64,000 bases of DNA from Maridesulfovibrio ferrireducens. Lineage in GTDB: Bacteria; Desulfobacterota; Desulfovibrionia; Desulfovibrionales; Desulfovibrionaceae. Below are positions 11,110 through 19,522 of the stretch, in pieces. The translations under genes were made by a program, and so were the position numbers. The stretch is from contig NZ_FNGA01000001.1 in assembly GCF_900101105.1 (NCBI RefSeq), forward strand, positions 62,001-126,000, written 5' to 3'. The notes beneath the pieces are model-generated. The model saw only the letters and a list, made by a program, of their open reading frames with translations, had not been told where the DNA came from and made no database searches. How positions within the stretch are numbered: the stretch's first letter is position 1; the number at the start of each line of letters is the position of its first letter.

Positions 11110-12810
11110 ATGTCAGTAAAAGAAGATTTCTTCTATTATGGACGTGAAGAACCCGCAGCCGAAGAGACTGGTGGACGTCTGCCCACGGCCCTAGTCTTCC
11201 CCGGCAGAAAGGGTGCTGCGCTCTCCACTTTAGGATGGCAGGCTGTTTATCGCCTGCTGGCTCCTGATACGGAACTTGCAGTAGAAAGGTTTTTTATAAG
11301 TGAACCGGGTAAACCTGCTGTTTCCATGGACAGTGACAAAGATCTGTCCGAGTTTCCCCTGATCGGCTTCAGCATAAACTTCGAGGAAGAGTATCTCTAC
11401 CCCGTAAGAATGCTGAAAGATTCGGGTGTTCCGGCCTTAGCGTCGGAACGCCCGGGCTTCCCGCTGGTTATGGCCGGAGGTCCGGTTGCATTTTTAAATC
11501 CTGCACCCATTGCGGCTTTTTTCGATTTTTTCTGGGTTGGAGAAGCCGAAGCCGGACTTAAAGATTTATGCGTCGAACTTAAACGGCACATATATGACGG
11601 TGGAAGTAAAGATGACTTTCTTGAACTAATTAAGGACAGATACGGAGTATATGTTCCGGGTAAGACCATGAATAAGGTCAAACGAGCCGTTGTTCTCCCT
11701 GAAACCAACGCGGAAAATAATCAAGTCCCTTTATTAACAACACCTGCATACTCATGCTTCATCAGTCCTGAAGCTGTTTTCAAAGACATGTTCCTCGTTG
11801 AAGTAAACAGAGGATGTCCTTACGGATGCCGTTTCTGCGCGGCAGGATATATTTATAGACCTCCCAGACACGCATCTATTGATAAGCTGAAAGAAATTGT
11901 TGAACTCGCAGATCCGCCTAAAGTGGGACTAATCGGAACAGCTCTTACCGACTGGCCCGATCTTCTTCCATATATCAACTGGCTCAAAGACAGAAAAACA
12001 AAATTTTCCTTATCCTCAGTCAGAGCTGACGGACTTACCGAAGAATTGCTCGACACTTTACGAGCTTCCGGTGTTCGCACTGTGACCTTGGCTTTAGAAG
12101 GTGCAAGTAAGCGACTGCGGGACAGTGCAAGTAAAAATCTTGAAGAAGAGGATTTCCTGCGCGCTGTAGAACTTTGCGCATCCAAAGGTGTAAATCATTT
12201 AAGAATTTACATCATCGTAGGTTGGCCCGGTGAAACCGACGAAGATTATGAAGAATTTGCCTGCATGCTCGAAAAAATTGATCAGGCCCGTAACCGCGGA
12301 CAGGGTAAAAAGAAAAAGCAGTACATGCGCATCACCCTTGGCGCCAGTTGCCTCGTGCCGAAACCGTGGACTCCATTACAATGGTCTGCCATGCCTTCTG
12401 AAAAAGAGCTTAAAGATGTCCTTTCAAAAGTGAGTTCGCTTACAAAAAAATATAAAGGTATCGCCTTTTCCGGAGATTCGCCTTTCCAAGCCAGACTGCA
12501 AGGAATTCTTGCCCGCGGAAACGAAGAACTGCATAAATTTATTATGATAGCAGCAGAAAAAGGCGGCTGGAAAAAAGCTTTCAAATACTACGAAGGCGAC
12601 CTTGAAAATATTATTGACCACAATCTGGATAAAAACGATCCGCTACCATGGGATTTTATTGATACGGGCATAAACAAAGCTTATCTGTGGCGTGAATGGG
12701 AACGCTATCAGCAAGGAGTTATTACACCTCCATGTCCTCCGAAAGGTTGCGCCGAATGCCGGTCCTGTGGAATGTACAAATGGATCACAGACGAAGCTGA
12801 AAACCACTAA
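11110..12810 (+). CDS. Radical SAM protein with B12-binding-like N-terminal region
   Basis: This is a 566-residue radical SAM enzyme of unknown substrate. The 4Fe-4S motif CPYGCRFC has its three cysteines near residues 236, 240 and 243, followed by AAGYIYRPPR. The N-terminal 220 residues resemble the cobalamin-binding-like domain found in front of many radical SAM domains. I see no obvious DxHxxG cobalamin motif. The C-terminus carries a second cysteine group (PPCPPKGCAECRSCG), which may bind an auxiliary cluster or zinc. It lies 68 bases after ftsZ and could be co-transcribed with it. No specific reaction is claimed. Confidence 0.85.
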   Translation: MSVKEDFFYYGREEPAAEETGGRLPTALVFPGRKGAALSTLGWQAVYRLLAPDTELAVERFFISEPGKPAVSMDSDKDLSEFPLIGFSINFEEEYLYPVRMLKDSGVPALASERPGFPLVMAGGPVAFLNPAPIAAFFDFFWVGEAEAGLKDLCVELKRHIYDGGSKDDFLELIKDRYGVYVPGKTMNKVKRAVVLPETNAENNQVPLLTTPAYSCFISPEAVFKDMFLVEVNRGCPYGCRFCAAGYIYRPPRHASIDKLKEIVELADPPKVGLIGTALTDWPDLLPYINWLKDRKTKFSLSSVRADGLTEELLDTLRASGVRTVTLALEGASKRLRDSASKNLEEEDFLRAVELCASKGVNHLRIYIIVGWPGETDEDYEEFACMLEKIDQARNRGQGKKKKQYMRITLGASCLVPKPWTPLQWSAMPSEKELKDVLSKVSSLTKKYKGIAFSGDSPFQARLQGILARGNEELHKFIMIAAEKGGWKKAFKYYEGDLENIIDHNLDKNDPLPWDFIDTGINKAYLWREWERYQQGVITPPCPPKGCAECRSCGMYKWITDEAENH

Positions 12811-12837
12811 TCAGCCTGCACCATAGCTCTCCTCAAC

Positions 12838-12873
12838 CTGCACTTGTGCAGTTAATGTGCAGACAACTGCACA
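12838..12873 (+). promoter_or_regulatory. Two palindromic upstream activator sites for the ZraP-like gene
   Basis: Two adjacent dyads share the half-site TGCAC/GTGCA. The first is CTGCAC-TT-GTGCAG at 12838-12851. The second is TGTGCAG-ACAA-CTGCACA at 12856-12873. They lie about 65-100 bases upstream of a sigma-54 promoter, where an NtrC-class activator would bind. The obvious candidate is the response regulator at 16298-17698. The assignment of that protein is an inference from position. Confidence 0.7.
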
Positions 12874-12937
12874 TAAACAGACACTCACATCTTACGTAAA
12901 ACAACATAAGACCCTAATATTACATAACTAAAAATTT

Positions 12938-12953
12938 TGGCACGCATACTGCT
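12938..12953 (+). promoter_or_regulatory. Sigma-54 (RpoN) promoter of the ZraP-like gene
   Basis: The sequence TGGCACGCATACTGCT matches the -24/-12 consensus TGGCACG-N4-TTGCW with one mismatch (C for the first T of TTGC). The invariant GG (12939-12940) and GC (12951-12952) are separated by exactly ten bases. It lies 46 bases upstream of the ATG at 13000. The presence of dyad activator sites upstream and an RpoN-type regulator encoded downstream strengthens the call. Confidence 0.8.
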
Positions 12954-12999
12954 ATAAGTTAATTCGAGAGGGCAACAACTTTTAACAACAGGAGATCAT

Positions 13000-13485
13000 A
13001 TGAATAAAAAAACCTTGATCCCATTAATAGTCGTGTTTGTATTATCAATGGCAGCAGTAGCCATGGCACGCGGTGGCTCCCAGAACGGATACCACAATGG
13101 GGGCAACAGGGCTGTATTCAACCAGCTAACGCCAGAAAAACAGCAGCAAGCTCAAGCAATCATGGACAAGTACACACCTACTTTCCAAACACTCCAGAAT
13201 CAGCAGTGGGCCAAACGGACCGAACTTAATGCTCTTGTAAATTCAGGCAAGGCAGACAAAGAAACAATCCATGCATTGGTAAAAGATCTCTCTGATGTAA
13301 GAGAAAAAATGTTTACCACTCATCAGAAGATGGCCGCTGAATTAGAAAAAGAAACCGGAATTACTTTCTCCGGACCAAGAAACGGATCTAGAGGGATGAT
13401 GCAGGGCGGCAATAATGGCTGCGGCAACAATTACCAAAAAAATCAAAATTGCGGTTCACCGCAGGGATGTCCCCGCTTTAACTAA
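13000..13485 (+). CDS. Periplasmic ZraP/CpxP-like metal or envelope-stress protein
   Basis: The product is a 161-residue secreted protein. It has a signal peptide of about 23 residues (cleavage near AMA-RG) and then a helical LTP..Q-rich region of the Spy/CpxP/ZraP type (about residues 42-125). The C-terminal tail is rich in Gly, Asn and Cys (NNGCGNNYQKNQNC, then CPRFN), with three cysteines that could bind metal. In E. coli, ZraP is a periplasmic zinc-responsive chaperone controlled by ZraSR through sigma-54. The same set of parts is present here: a sigma-54 promoter, a kinase and an NtrC-type regulator. Zinc as the signal is inferred, not shown. Confidence 0.85.
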   Translation: MNKKTLIPLIVVFVLSMAAVAMARGGSQNGYHNGGNRAVFNQLTPEKQQQAQAIMDKYTPTFQTLQNQQWAKRTELNALVNSGKADKETIHALVKDLSDVREKMFTTHQKMAAELEKETGITFSGPRNGSRGMMQGGNNGCGNNYQKNQNCGSPQGCPRFN

Positions 13486-13530
13486 GCAATTGAATTAAGC
13501 GTTCATCTACACATAATTAGGAAAACGGGT

Positions 13531-13566
13531 AAAAAGGAGGACTTCTTAGTCCTCCTTTTTTATTAA
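13531..13566 (+). terminator. Rho-independent terminator after the ZraP-like gene
   Basis: The arms AAAAAGGAGGAC (13531-13542) and GTCCTCCTTTTT (13549-13560) pair perfectly around a six-base loop and end in a T run. The terminator separates the sigma-54-driven gene from the downstream membrane protein and two-component genes. Confidence 0.92.
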
Positions 13567-13676
13567 TTGCCTTTCTAACACGACAAGATTTACGCTATAC
13601 GTAACAGAACGAAAACAAATGAATCAGGTTACTCAATATTTTTCATTAAACGTTCCATACGAATAGGAGGCTTTGC

Positions 13677-14558
13677 ATGTTTAGAAAAATCACTTCACTA
13701 ATCAGTTTCTTCGCAATTATCGTTATGTCTTTAACAAGTGTAATTCTCTACCTCGTGCCTCAAGGAAGAGTTGCATACTGGGCCGACTGGAAATTTCTAT
13801 GGCTTACAAAAGAACAATGGGGTGATATTCATATCTGCACCGGAGTCCTATTTCTTTTTGTTTCAATCCTTCATATCTGGCTCAACTGGAAACCCATCAC
13901 CGCATATTTGAAAAAAAAGGCAGCAGCAGCGACCTTTTCATCCACAGCTTTCTTTATCAGCATTTTCATCACTCTGTACGTAGTAGTGGGAACTTTAGCC
14001 GGACTGCCCCCTATGAAACAAGTACTTGAATTTTCGACACACCTGAAAACTCAGGGAGAAATTAAATACGGAGTTCCACCTTACGGTCATGCAGAACTCA
14101 GCCCTCTTTCAGTTTTCTGCAAACGCATGGAGCTAGATATTGATAAGGCTGTTGCTTCAATCAAAGCAGCCGGAATTGAAATTAAAAATCCCGCACAATC
14201 AATCAAAGAAATTGCCCATAAAGCCGGACTTACTCCAAAAGAACTTCACGAAATTATTTTGAAAGATCAGCCGAACCAAGCTGCCAATATAAAATCCGGA
14301 GCTCCGATCAACAAATCCGGCATAAATCAAAATTCAGGGAACATTAAAGGCGCTGGAATGCATAACGGTGCCGGAACAGGTCTAGGCCAAATGACACTTG
14401 AGCAATATTGCGAAAGACAGAATCTTGATCTGAATACGGCTCTCGGAATACTTAGAGAAAAAGGTGCGGTTGTTGACAAGTCTACAACCATCCGAGACAT
14501 TGCCGGGATGCTTGAAATGACATCTCCGCGTCAAATCGGAATACTTCTGCACCCTTAA
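13677..14558 (+). CDS. DUF4405-like membrane protein with duplicated C-terminal domain
   Basis: The product is 293 residues. About 115 N-terminal residues hold three membrane spans with the sequence HICTGVLFLFVSILHIW, including two His in a membrane segment. This resembles the DUF4405 / cytochrome-b-like four-helix families. The C-terminal half has two copies of a domain of about 52 residues. The first starts at LSVFCKRMELD (residue ~142) and the second at LEQYCERQNLD (residue ~240). They are joined by a Gly/Asn-rich linker. The gene sits just ahead of a histidine kinase and its regulator, so it may sense or transmit a redox or metal signal. That role is inferred only. An AGGAGG Shine-Dalgarno precedes the ATG. 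Confidence 0.75.
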   Translation: MFRKITSLISFFAIIVMSLTSVILYLVPQGRVAYWADWKFLWLTKEQWGDIHICTGVLFLFVSILHIWLNWKPITAYLKKKAAAATFSSTAFFISIFITLYVVVGTLAGLPPMKQVLEFSTHLKTQGEIKYGVPPYGHAELSPLSVFCKRMELDIDKAVASIKAAGIEIKNPAQSIKEIAHKAGLTPKELHEIILKDQPNQAANIKSGAPINKSGINQNSGNIKGAGMHNGAGTGLGQMTLEQYCERQNLDLNTALGILREKGAVVDKSTTIRDIAGMLEMTSPRQIGILLHP

Positions 14559-14578
14559 GAGAATAAATAGAATCATCC

Positions 14579-16294
14579 ATGGAATTAAGTTCACAAAGAT
14601 CACAAAAACTGCCGCTCGCTTTAGCGCTTCTGGCTCTGCTGTTACTTGGAGCAGGTTCCCTCTACCTTACGTGGCAGAACCTGCGTCAGATGCACCAGAC
14701 TGTGTTTGAGCATATGCTTCTTTCTGCTAAATCCATCACCCGCGGGCTTGATATTCAGCTCTCCGACGGAATGCGCAGAATGAGACGGCAGGGAATGCAC
14801 AACAAACAGGCACAAGAAAACCTTACTCCGGCGGCAAGAGATCTTTTCAAAGAAATGGTTGCACAGGGAGATCTGCTTTTTATCGGGTTATACGGTCCCG
14901 ATAACAAACCTATCGTGGTCGTCGGACAAGGAAACGCTGCGACATCATTCACTCCCCCGGCCCCCATCTTTAATATGATCCAAAAACTCAACGAATCCAG
15001 TACTCCGGCTATGATCAACGGAAAAGCGGCTTTACTGTACGGTACGCTGGGACAACCGCATCTGCTCAGATTATACGGTCATAGAAACAACAAATTTCTA
15101 CCACCTCAAAAAAGACAGACCTATCTACTGCTTGGTTTGAATGCCGAAAAACACCTCGCCCAGTTTAAACAGTACAGGCGTGCGGCACTCATGCAGACTG
15201 GCTATATTTTTCTAGCTGGATTTGTTCTATGGCTACTTGCCGTCGCCTACTTTCAACGCCGGGAAGAAGACAAACAGCTTATGAAACTTGAAAGATTTCA
15301 GGCTAATCTACTCGACAATATGCCGGATGGATTACTTACCCTTTCACCGGAGGGATCTATTTTAGCTGCCAACGGATCTGCCCATTCACTGCTCAACAGC
15401 ACAGATGGAGAAACCCTTGTCGGCCGGAACTGGAAAAATTTTTCTTTTGAACCAATTCAAAAATTCAGACGGGGTGAAGTTCTTTGGGAGCATGTTAAAC
15501 TTAATGGAAAAAATCTTGAGCTGATCATTTTCCCGTACTTTGAAAGTCCCGAAGAATACCGGACCATGATCATTATAAGAGACAGAACAGATATCGCCGT
15601 ACTGGAAGACGACCTCAGCGAAGCCCGGAGACTGGCCTCAATAGGCTCACTTGCAGCAGGTGTCGCGCATGAAATCCGCAATCCACTAAGTTCTTTACGA
15701 GGTTTTGCTCAACTTTTTGCTGACAAATTAAAAGATGAAAAACCTTACGGAATGTATGCAACCACCATGCTCGAAGAAGCCGACAGGTTAAACCGGGTTG
15801 TTACCGACCTGCTGTACCTGTCAAAACCTCATGAGCTGGAGCCGCAAATCGTTAACTTAAACGACATATGTGAAACCATGAATACCCTTATGGGGTTTGA
15901 ACTGGAACACAAAGGGGCTACCATTGAAAGTAACCTTGAAGTGCATGAAGTTTTTGCAGATCCAGACGGAATTCGTCAGGTTCTCTTAAATCTTCTGGTA
16001 AACAGCCTTGACGTCGTCCCGGAAGGTGAAGGTAAAATATTCATCAACGCAAAAACAGATGAACACGGTGTCTGGATAAGCGTCTGTGACAACGGTCCCG
16101 GCATGCCAGAAGATATACGCAAACATGCGCTTGAACCTTTCTTTACGGCTAAACCGAAAGGGACCGGACTCGGTCTTGCCATAGTAAACACCATTATGCG
16201 CGGCCATAGCGGCCGAGTAACAATTCCTTCTTCCGCTTCGACGGGAACGTGTGTAGAACTTTTCTTCCCAAGCTTACGCAACGAAGGATCATAA
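14579..16294 (+). CDS. Membrane sensor histidine kinase (ZraS/NtrB-like)
   Basis: The product is a 571-residue sensor kinase. Membrane span 1 is at about residues 11-31 and span 2 at about residues 208-225. They flank a periplasmic sensor domain of about 175 residues. A PAS domain follows at about residues 240-340. The HisKA motif GVAHEIRNPLSSLRGFAQ places the phosphoacceptor at His364. The HATPase domain follows, with NLLVNSLD and GTGLGLAIVNTIMRGHSG. The architecture matches ZraS of E. coli. The response regulator starts four bases after the stop, so the pair is cognate. The ligand is not known from sequence. Confidence 0.92.
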   Translation: MELSSQRSQKLPLALALLALLLLGAGSLYLTWQNLRQMHQTVFEHMLLSAKSITRGLDIQLSDGMRRMRRQGMHNKQAQENLTPAARDLFKEMVAQGDLLFIGLYGPDNKPIVVVGQGNAATSFTPPAPIFNMIQKLNESSTPAMINGKAALLYGTLGQPHLLRLYGHRNNKFLPPQKRQTYLLLGLNAEKHLAQFKQYRRAALMQTGYIFLAGFVLWLLAVAYFQRREEDKQLMKLERFQANLLDNMPDGLLTLSPEGSILAANGSAHSLLNSTDGETLVGRNWKNFSFEPIQKFRRGEVLWEHVKLNGKNLELIIFPYFESPEEYRTMIIIRDRTDIAVLEDDLSEARRLASIGSLAAGVAHEIRNPLSSLRGFAQLFADKLKDEKPYGMYATTMLEEADRLNRVVTDLLYLSKPHELEPQIVNLNDICETMNTLMGFELEHKGATIESNLEVHEVFADPDGIRQVLLNLLVNSLDVVPEGEGKIFINAKTDEHGVWISVCDNGPGMPEDIRKHALEPFFTAKPKGTGLGLAIVNTIMRGHSGRVTIPSSASTGTCVELFFPSLRNEGS

Positions 16295-16297
16295 CAT

Positions 16298-17698
16298 ATG
16301 ACCATAAATGATAAAAATGTACTTATTGTAGATGATGAGCCCTCTCTGAGATTGCTGATCAGAGCTATTCTTGAAGATGACGGCTGGACTGTTCACGAAG
16401 CTGTTTCAGGCGAACAAGCCCTTAAAATGCTTCCCTCCCTTACACTGAATACCGCACTGATTGATATGCGCATGGACGGCATGGACGGCATGACTCTACT
16501 CACAGAGATACATGCAAAAGTTCCGGGACTCCCGATCATAATGCTCACAGCTTACGGCAACGTCGGTTCTGCGGTTGTGGCAATGAAGCATGGCGCTTTC
16601 GACTACCTCACTAAACCGGCAGACAATGAGGAGCTTAAAGCCGTTATGGCAAAAGCTCTCGATTATTCCAGACTTGTGGGCGAAAATAAGAGGTTGAGAT
16701 CTGCGGTTGAAGCTACTGAGCGGATGATCGGAAACAGTCAGGCGATGCGAGATGTTAAGGAACTCATAGAACAGGCCGGACCTTCCGAAGCAACAATTCT
16801 GGTGCTCGGAGAATCCGGTACAGGTAAAGAACTTGTAGCCGAAGGTCTGCACCGCGCAAGTCACAGAGCGAACAAACCTCTTATAAAAGTCAACTGCGCC
16901 GCCCTTCCTGCCAACCTTCTTGAAAGTGAACTGTTCGGTTATGTAAAAGGAGCCTTCACAGGAGCCACAATAAACAAACCGGGTAGATTTCAACTGGCAT
17001 CCGGCGGCACTCTTTTCCTCGATGAAATCGGAGAATTGGAACAAGTTCTTCAAGCAAAAATTTTAAGGGCAATTCAAGAAAAAATAGTTGAACCCCTAGG
17101 CAGTGTTGCTCCTGTCGAAACAGATGTCCGCATAATTGCCGCAACCAACCGGAACCTGAAAGCGGAAGTGGAAAATGGAACCTTCAGAGAAGACCTTTTT
17201 TACAGACTGAGTGTTCTGGAAATACGCATTCCTCCTTTGAGAGAAAGACCCAGCGACATTCCCGCTCTGGTTGCACATCTACTGGAAAAACTGGGACGCA
17301 AGAATAACAAAAAAGTTCGTTCAGTCAGCCCTTCTTTCCTTGATGCTCTCAGCCGTTACGGATGGCCCGGCAACGTCCGCGAACTTGAAAATGTACTTGA
17401 ACGGGCTATCATACTAAGCAGGTCGGAAGTACTCGGCACCGAACTTCTGCCTCCGCAAGTACTTAGTCCTTCTCCTGCCCCGGTAAAAGGGGGCTCAGCA
17501 GAACCTGCTTCTAAACCCGACTATGTACCGTTGCCGCGCAAGACAACTTCGACATCACTTGATGACGCAGAACGCCAGGCATTAATTGACGCGCTTGAAG
17601 CAAATCAAGACCACCGCGAACGGACTGCGGACGCGCTCGGGATCAGCCGCAGAACGTTGCAGTACAAACTTAAAAAATACGGGCTTACCAGAAGGTAA
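16298..17698 (+). CDS. Sigma-54-dependent response regulator (ZraR/NtrC class)
   Basis: The product is 466 residues with three domains. The receiver domain has DDE near the N-terminus and the phosphoacceptor Asp56 in LIDMRMDGMDGM. The AAA+ domain has Walker A GESGTGKE, the sigma-54 contact loop GAFTGA and Walker B GTLFLDEIGEL. A Fis-type helix-turn-helix closes the protein (RERTADALGISRRTLQYKLKKYG). When phosphorylated it should bind dyad sites and activate RpoN promoters. The palindromes at 12838-12873 upstream of the ZraP-like gene are the best local candidates. A strong terminator follows. Confidence 0.95.
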   Translation: MTINDKNVLIVDDEPSLRLLIRAILEDDGWTVHEAVSGEQALKMLPSLTLNTALIDMRMDGMDGMTLLTEIHAKVPGLPIIMLTAYGNVGSAVVAMKHGAFDYLTKPADNEELKAVMAKALDYSRLVGENKRLRSAVEATERMIGNSQAMRDVKELIEQAGPSEATILVLGESGTGKELVAEGLHRASHRANKPLIKVNCAALPANLLESELFGYVKGAFTGATINKPGRFQLASGGTLFLDEIGELEQVLQAKILRAIQEKIVEPLGSVAPVETDVRIIAATNRNLKAEVENGTFREDLFYRLSVLEIRIPPLRERPSDIPALVAHLLEKLGRKNNKKVRSVSPSFLDALSRYGWPGNVRELENVLERAIILSRSEVLGTELLPPQVLSPSPAPVKGGSAEPASKPDYVPLPRKTTSTSLDDAERQALIDALEANQDHRERTADALGISRRTLQYKLKKYGLTRR

Positions 17699-17743
17699 TT
17701 TTTCTACCCCGAACAGACTCCCGTCTGCACTAAAAAAACCTGC

Positions 17744-17784
17744 AATCAGGACAACTCAATACAAGTTGTCCTGATTTTTTTTAG
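17744..17784 (+). terminator. Rho-independent terminator after the response regulator gene
   Basis: The arms AATCAGGACAACT (17744-17756) and AGTTGTCCTGATT (17764-17776) are a perfect 13-base inverted repeat with a seven-base loop, followed by eight T residues. It ends the two-component operon. Confidence 0.94.
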
Positions 17785-18330
17785 CCTCATTCTATGCTTA
17801 CCCTTTGAGCAACTTTAATTCACATAAAAAGGATGATTTTCGAGATTTTAGTAACACCTGCTTAACCCCCACCATGCCTACATTCACACGCTTTTATGTA
17901 TTAAAATAATTTTTGCATTTTTATCGATTTAATTCTCAAAAAATCTAGCCTTTTTTACGCAAAACTTGTAACATTTGACAACGTACTCTTATTTAACTAA
18001 CCTTAATAAAAGAAAAGACCCGTTCACTTCCCATAAAAAACAACAAATTGCTGTTTCAAATCAAACTTGTTTAGCAATTAAAAATCAAATTTTGCATCCA
18101 AAGTAAAACACATATACATATAGCATCATCCCCAATTTACAACAGTAAAACAAACACACAACAATACTTCATAATGTTAATTTTAAATACTACATTAAAA
18201 GTTACTTTAAAAGTACATTAAATACATTAAAAAGGAGAACGGACGCAGAAAAAAAATCTGCGAACCTCTTCTTTTTGCCCGCTTCAAAATAAAACGAAAG
18301 CGGCTCTTTTTCATTTTAACCGGAGAAGTC
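17785..18330 (+). promoter_or_regulatory. Long AT-rich leader of the proVWX-like operon
   Basis: No protein gene is visible in this 546-base stretch. It holds a sigma-70-like promoter (TTGACA at 17975-17980, 17-base spacer, TAACCT at 17998-18003). It also has three copies of TACATTAAA (18191-18199, 18214-18222, 18223-18231). Two hairpins lie close to the transporter start (18244-18262 and 18279-18303). If transcription starts near 18010, the untranslated leader would be about 320 bases, long enough for RNA-level control. No known riboswitch class was recognised. Confidence 0.5.
18279..18316 (+). terminator. Terminator-like hairpin just upstream of proV (possible attenuator)
   Basis: CCGCTT (18279-18284) pairs with AAGCGG (18298-18303) and is followed by the T-rich CTCTTTTTCATTTT. 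An A-loop hairpin CGCAGA/TCTGCG (18244-18262) lies just before it. The hairpin ends about 15 bases before the proV ATG, so it could stop transcripts before the transporter genes. The stem is short, hence moderate confidence. Confidence 0.45.
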
Positions 18331-19521
18331 ATGGAAAAAATTCGCGTAGAAAACCTTTACAAAATCTTTGGCCCGCAATCGGGAAAAGTCATCCCGATGC
18401 TCGAACAGGGAATATCTAAAGATGAGATCATGAAAAAAACCAAACACGGTGTCGGCGTAAATAACGCCTCATTCTCAGTTGAAGAGGGTGAAATCGTGGT
18501 GGTAATGGGCTTATCGGGTAGCGGAAAATCCACTCTCGTCAGGTGTATCAATAGACTTATCGAGCCTACTAAAGGCCACATTTATATCGATGGTATCGAC
18601 ATCACAGCTTTAGATAAAAATGAACTTCGTAAAGTAAGACTTCAAAAATTGGGAATGGTTTTCCAGAATTTCGCTCTCTTCCCTCACCGTACAGTCCTTC
18701 AAAATACTGAGTACGGACTTGAAATCAAAGGGATGGACCCCGAAGAACGGAGCAAAAAAGCATATGAAGCTCTTGAGCTTGTAGGACTTAAGGGATGGGA
18801 AGAATCACTTCCCAGTCAACTTTCCGGAGGAATGCAGCAACGTGTGGGATTAGCCCGCGCTCTGGCTTTAGACCCGGACATCCTTCTTATGGATGAAGCA
18901 TTCAGTGCACTTGACCCACTCATCCGCCGCGACATGCAGGATGAGCTTATCAGCCTTCAAGAACGCATGCAGAAAACCATCCTTTTTATCAGCCACGATC
19001 TTGATGAAGCCCTGAAACTGGGCGACCGTATTGTGCTTATGAAAGATGGTGAAATTGTTCAGGTCGGCACACCGGAAGACATTCTCACCAGTCCAGCTAA
19101 TGATTATGTACGCCGCTTTGTTGAAGATGTAGATATAACAAAAGTACTCACAGCTGAATCAGTAATGAAGAAAAGTGAAGCAGTTGGACATATCAAAACT
19201 GACGGACCAAGATCTTCTCTGAGAAAGATGCGCAAAAACAACATCTCCAGTCTTTTCATTTTAAATGAAGACCGCAGACTCATGGGCGTAGTAAACGCAC
19301 AGGACTGTGCCCGTCTTGTTGAAAAGGACTGCCGCGATCTTACAAGCGCCATCTGTACATCCTGCAAAACAGCTCACCTTGATACCCCGGCTCAAGATCT
19401 ATTTATCATCATGCAGGACCTCGGCTACCCGCTGGGTATTGTTGATGACGATAACCGTTTCAGAGGCGTAGTTGTCCGAGGTTCTCTAATAGCCGCCTTG
19501 GCCGAAAGAGGAGGTAATTAA
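18331..19521 (+). CDS. proV: Glycine betaine/proline ABC transporter ATP-binding protein
   Basis: This is the cytoplasmic ATPase of a ProU/OpuA-type osmoprotectant importer. The 396-residue product has Walker A GLSGSGKSTLVR, the signature LSGGMQQRVGLARAL and Walker B ILLMDEAFSALDP. Two C-terminal CBS domains (about residues 275-390) sense ionic strength in OpuA. The N-terminal YKIFGPQ and the spacing before Walker A match ProV rather than a generic ABC ATPase. The permease follows after one base and the binding protein after that. The ATG has a CGGAGAAG Shine-Dalgarno. Confidence 0.95.
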   Translation: MEKIRVENLYKIFGPQSGKVIPMLEQGISKDEIMKKTKHGVGVNNASFSVEEGEIVVVMGLSGSGKSTLVRCINRLIEPTKGHIYIDGIDITALDKNELRKVRLQKLGMVFQNFALFPHRTVLQNTEYGLEIKGMDPEERSKKAYEALELVGLKGWEESLPSQLSGGMQQRVGLARALALDPDILLMDEAFSALDPLIRRDMQDELISLQERMQKTILFISHDLDEALKLGDRIVLMKDGEIVQVGTPEDILTSPANDYVRRFVEDVDITKVLTAESVMKKSEAVGHIKTDGPRSSLRKMRKNNISSLFILNEDRRLMGVVNAQDCARLVEKDCRDLTSAICTSCKTAHLDTPAQDLFIIMQDLGYPLGIVDDDNRFRGVVVRGSLIAALAERGGN

Positions 19522-19522
19522 A

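Noticed and set aside
12801-12999. Short repeats near 12840 as a CRISPR fragment
   Set aside because: Only two dyads with unequal spacers and no repeat-spacer regularity; they fit activator sites instead.
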